A DNA stretch of 64,000 nt from Herbaspirillum rhizosphaerae. Lineage in GTDB: Bacteria; Pseudomonadota; Gammaproteobacteria; Burkholderiales; Burkholderiaceae_D. The position numbers were made by a program, and so were the translations under genes. Below are positions 62,934-64,000 of this stretch, piece by piece (position 1 is the first letter of the stretch; each line of letters begins with the position of its first letter). The notes below the pieces were generated by a model that had not been told where the DNA came from, searched no databases, and saw only the letters and a program-made list of their open reading frames with translations. The stretch spans positions 496,001 to 560,000 of the forward strand of contig NZ_LFLU01000002.1 in the NCBI RefSeq assembly GCF_001189965.1. Reading direction: 5' to 3'.

Positions 62934-64000
62934 ATGACAGCCGGACAGAATTCATCGCGCTTGCATTGGTTGCCTTTCATCGTGGCCGCGACCTTCTTCA
63001 TGGAATACCTCGACACCACCATCATCGCGACAGCCTTGCCGCAGATGGCGCAGGCGTTCAAGGTGGGGCCGAATGAACTGAGCCTGGGCATGACTGCCTA
63101 CATGTTGACGCTGGCGGTATTCATCCCGATCAGCGGCTGGGTGGCCGACCGTCTCGGTTCGCGCACGGTGTTCGGCTCTGCCATCGTGATTTTTACGCTG
63201 GCCTCGGTCTTGTGCGGGATATCCGGCAGCGTGTTCGAGTTCACGGCGGCGCGTATCCTGCAGGGCATGGGCGGCGCGCTGATGGTGCCGGTCGGTCGTC
63301 TGATCGTGGTGCGCAACACCAGCAAGGACAAGCTGATGAAAGCGATCTCGACCATCACCTGGCCGGCGATCGTGGCGCCGGTGGTCGGGCCTTCTCTCGG
63401 GGGATTCATTACGACGTACTTCTCCTGGCACTGGATCTTCCTGATCAATGTGCCGTTCGGCATTGCCGCATTGATTGCTGTACTCAGCATCGTTCCCAAC
63501 GAACGCGGCAATCAGCGCAAGCCGCTCGACATGGTGGGCTTCTTCCTCAGCGGTACTGCGTTGACTTCGCTGTTATATGGCACGGAACTGGCCAGCCATG
63601 CAGAGACCAACTTGCTGGTGGCTGTCATGTTCATCGTTGTCGGTATCGTGCTCGGTGTGTTTTCGTATCGGCATGGCATGCGTCGCGAACACCCTTTGCT
63701 TGATTATTCGACGCTCAAGGTAACGACATTCAACGTGACGGTTGTCGCCGGCTCGTTCACCCGCATCGGTATTGAGGCCGTGCCGTATTTGCTGCCGCTG
63801 CTGTTCCAGATCGGTTTCGGCTTGTCGGCGTTTCATTCCGGTTTGCTGCTGCTGGCCAGTGCACTGGGCAACCTCGGCATGAAGATGTTCACTACGCGCG
63901 TATTGCAGCGCTTCGGCTTCCGCCGCGTGGCGTTGAACAATGCAGCAATTGCCGGCGTGTTCGTGCTGGCTTGCGGCCTGCTCACGGCGACGACGCCGGT
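62934..64000 (+). CDS. DHA2-type MFS multidrug transporter, 3' end outside window
   Basis: Starts at ATG 62934 after GGACAGGG and remains open to the window end (355 codons seen of about 470-500). N-terminal AATFFMEYLDTTIIATALPQ is the DHA2/EmrB-type motif D1 in TM1. The motif-A region GWVADRLGSRTVFG follows TM2, RILQGMGGALMVPVGRLIV is in TM4, and VAPVVGPSLGGFI in TM5. Probably a 14-TM drug/proton antiporter. No EmrA-like adaptor is next to it in the visible part; 85 bp separate it from ubiB. Confidence 0.93.
   Translation, partial: MTAGQNSSRLHWLPFIVAATFFMEYLDTTIIATALPQMAQAFKVGPNELSLGMTAYMLTLAVFIPISGWVADRLGSRTVFGSAIVIFTLASVLCGISGSVFEFTAARILQGMGGALMVPVGRLIVVRNTSKDKLMKAISTITWPAIVAPVVGPSLGGFITTYFSWHWIFLINVPFGIAALIAVLSIVPNERGNQRKPLDMVGFFLSGTALTSLLYGTELASHAETNLLVAVMFIVVGIVLGVFSYRHGMRREHPLLDYSTLKVTTFNVTVVAGSFTRIGIEAVPYLLPLLFQIGFGLSAFHSGLLLLASALGNLGMKMFTTRVLQRFGFRRVALNNAAIAGVFVLACGLLTATTP

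Noticed and set aside
60953..63091. 712-codon minus-strand frame opposite ubiJ/ubiB
   Set aside because: Crosses several well-supported plus-strand genes and has antisense-type composition.
1..64000. CRISPR array, prophage, toxin-antitoxin or defence island
   Set aside because: No regularly spaced repeats, phage structural genes or paired toxin genes were seen; the window is ordinary chromosomal DNA with one small transposase unit.

Overview
The window reads as a chromosomal segment of a GC-rich betaproteobacterium, most likely Burkholderiales and plausibly Oxalobacteraceae (Herbaspirillum/Collimonas-like). This is inferred from housekeeping order (rplY-prs-tRNA-Gln-ispE-lolB-TPR-mutM-mutY-rapZ-hprK-ptsN and ubiE-Tim44-ubiJ-ubiB), the long QueF, and a giant DUF3683-type FAD/Fe-S oxidoreductase. 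I see no prophage, integrative element or CRISPR array. The only clear mobile element is one REP-associated (Y1-type) transposase unit.

Layout. 1-5850: a tripartite RND efflux operon (outer-membrane channel cut by the window edge, pump, adaptor) and its MarR-type regulator. The two promoter regions share an identical perfect 12-bp palindrome. 6046-13819: a TetR regulator divergent from an eight-gene, mostly translationally coupled lipid-modification operon (FAD amine-oxidase-like protein, DUF1365, cyclopropane-fatty-acid-synthase-like methyltransferase, chalcone-isomerase-like protein, MFS, DUF3833 lipoprotein, SDR, NTF2-like). Three 8-bp direct repeats at an exact 20-bp period lie between the divergent genes. 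13816-19400: a PhnD-like periplasmic binding protein coupled to a membrane GGDEF-EAL protein, then a Tat-exported OpgD/OpgG glucan protein. 19145-19932: a yybP-ykoY manganese riboswitch with promoter, aptamer and terminator platform, controlling an MneA-type exporter. 20038-28143: type II asparaginase, AMP nucleosidase, MFS/LysR pair, NhaR-type regulator, a zinc-ribbon protein and a TerC-family protein. 28200-29100: the transposase unit. 29175-35430: gltB-gltD, glutamate synthase.

35638-49652: M61 peptidase, then the conserved leftward cluster rplY, prs, tRNA-Gln, ispE, lolB and a TPR lipoprotein. Next come the mutM-mutY base-excision repair pair, rapZ-hprK-ptsN (PTS-Ntr control), pagP and queF. 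49729-64000: ilvA, a small YqaA/DedA-like membrane protein, a ZIP metal transporter preceded by a tiny ORF, the 1333-residue DUF3683 oxidoreductase, HIT, DUF971, GNAT, ubiE, Tim44-like, ubiJ, ubiB and a DHA2-type MFS pump cut by the window end.

Themes: envelope lipid chemistry (lipid operon, PagP, OpgD, LolB), metal handling (MneA with riboswitch, TerC, ZIP), nitrogen metabolism (GltBD, PtsN, asparaginase) and ubiquinone synthesis. The best candidates for under-described biology are the TetR/triple-repeat lipid operon and the orphan binding-protein/c-di-GMP pair. Start codons were revised from Shine-Dalgarno sites, overlaps and family N-termini where the longest open frame looked too long; GTG and TTG starts are flagged.
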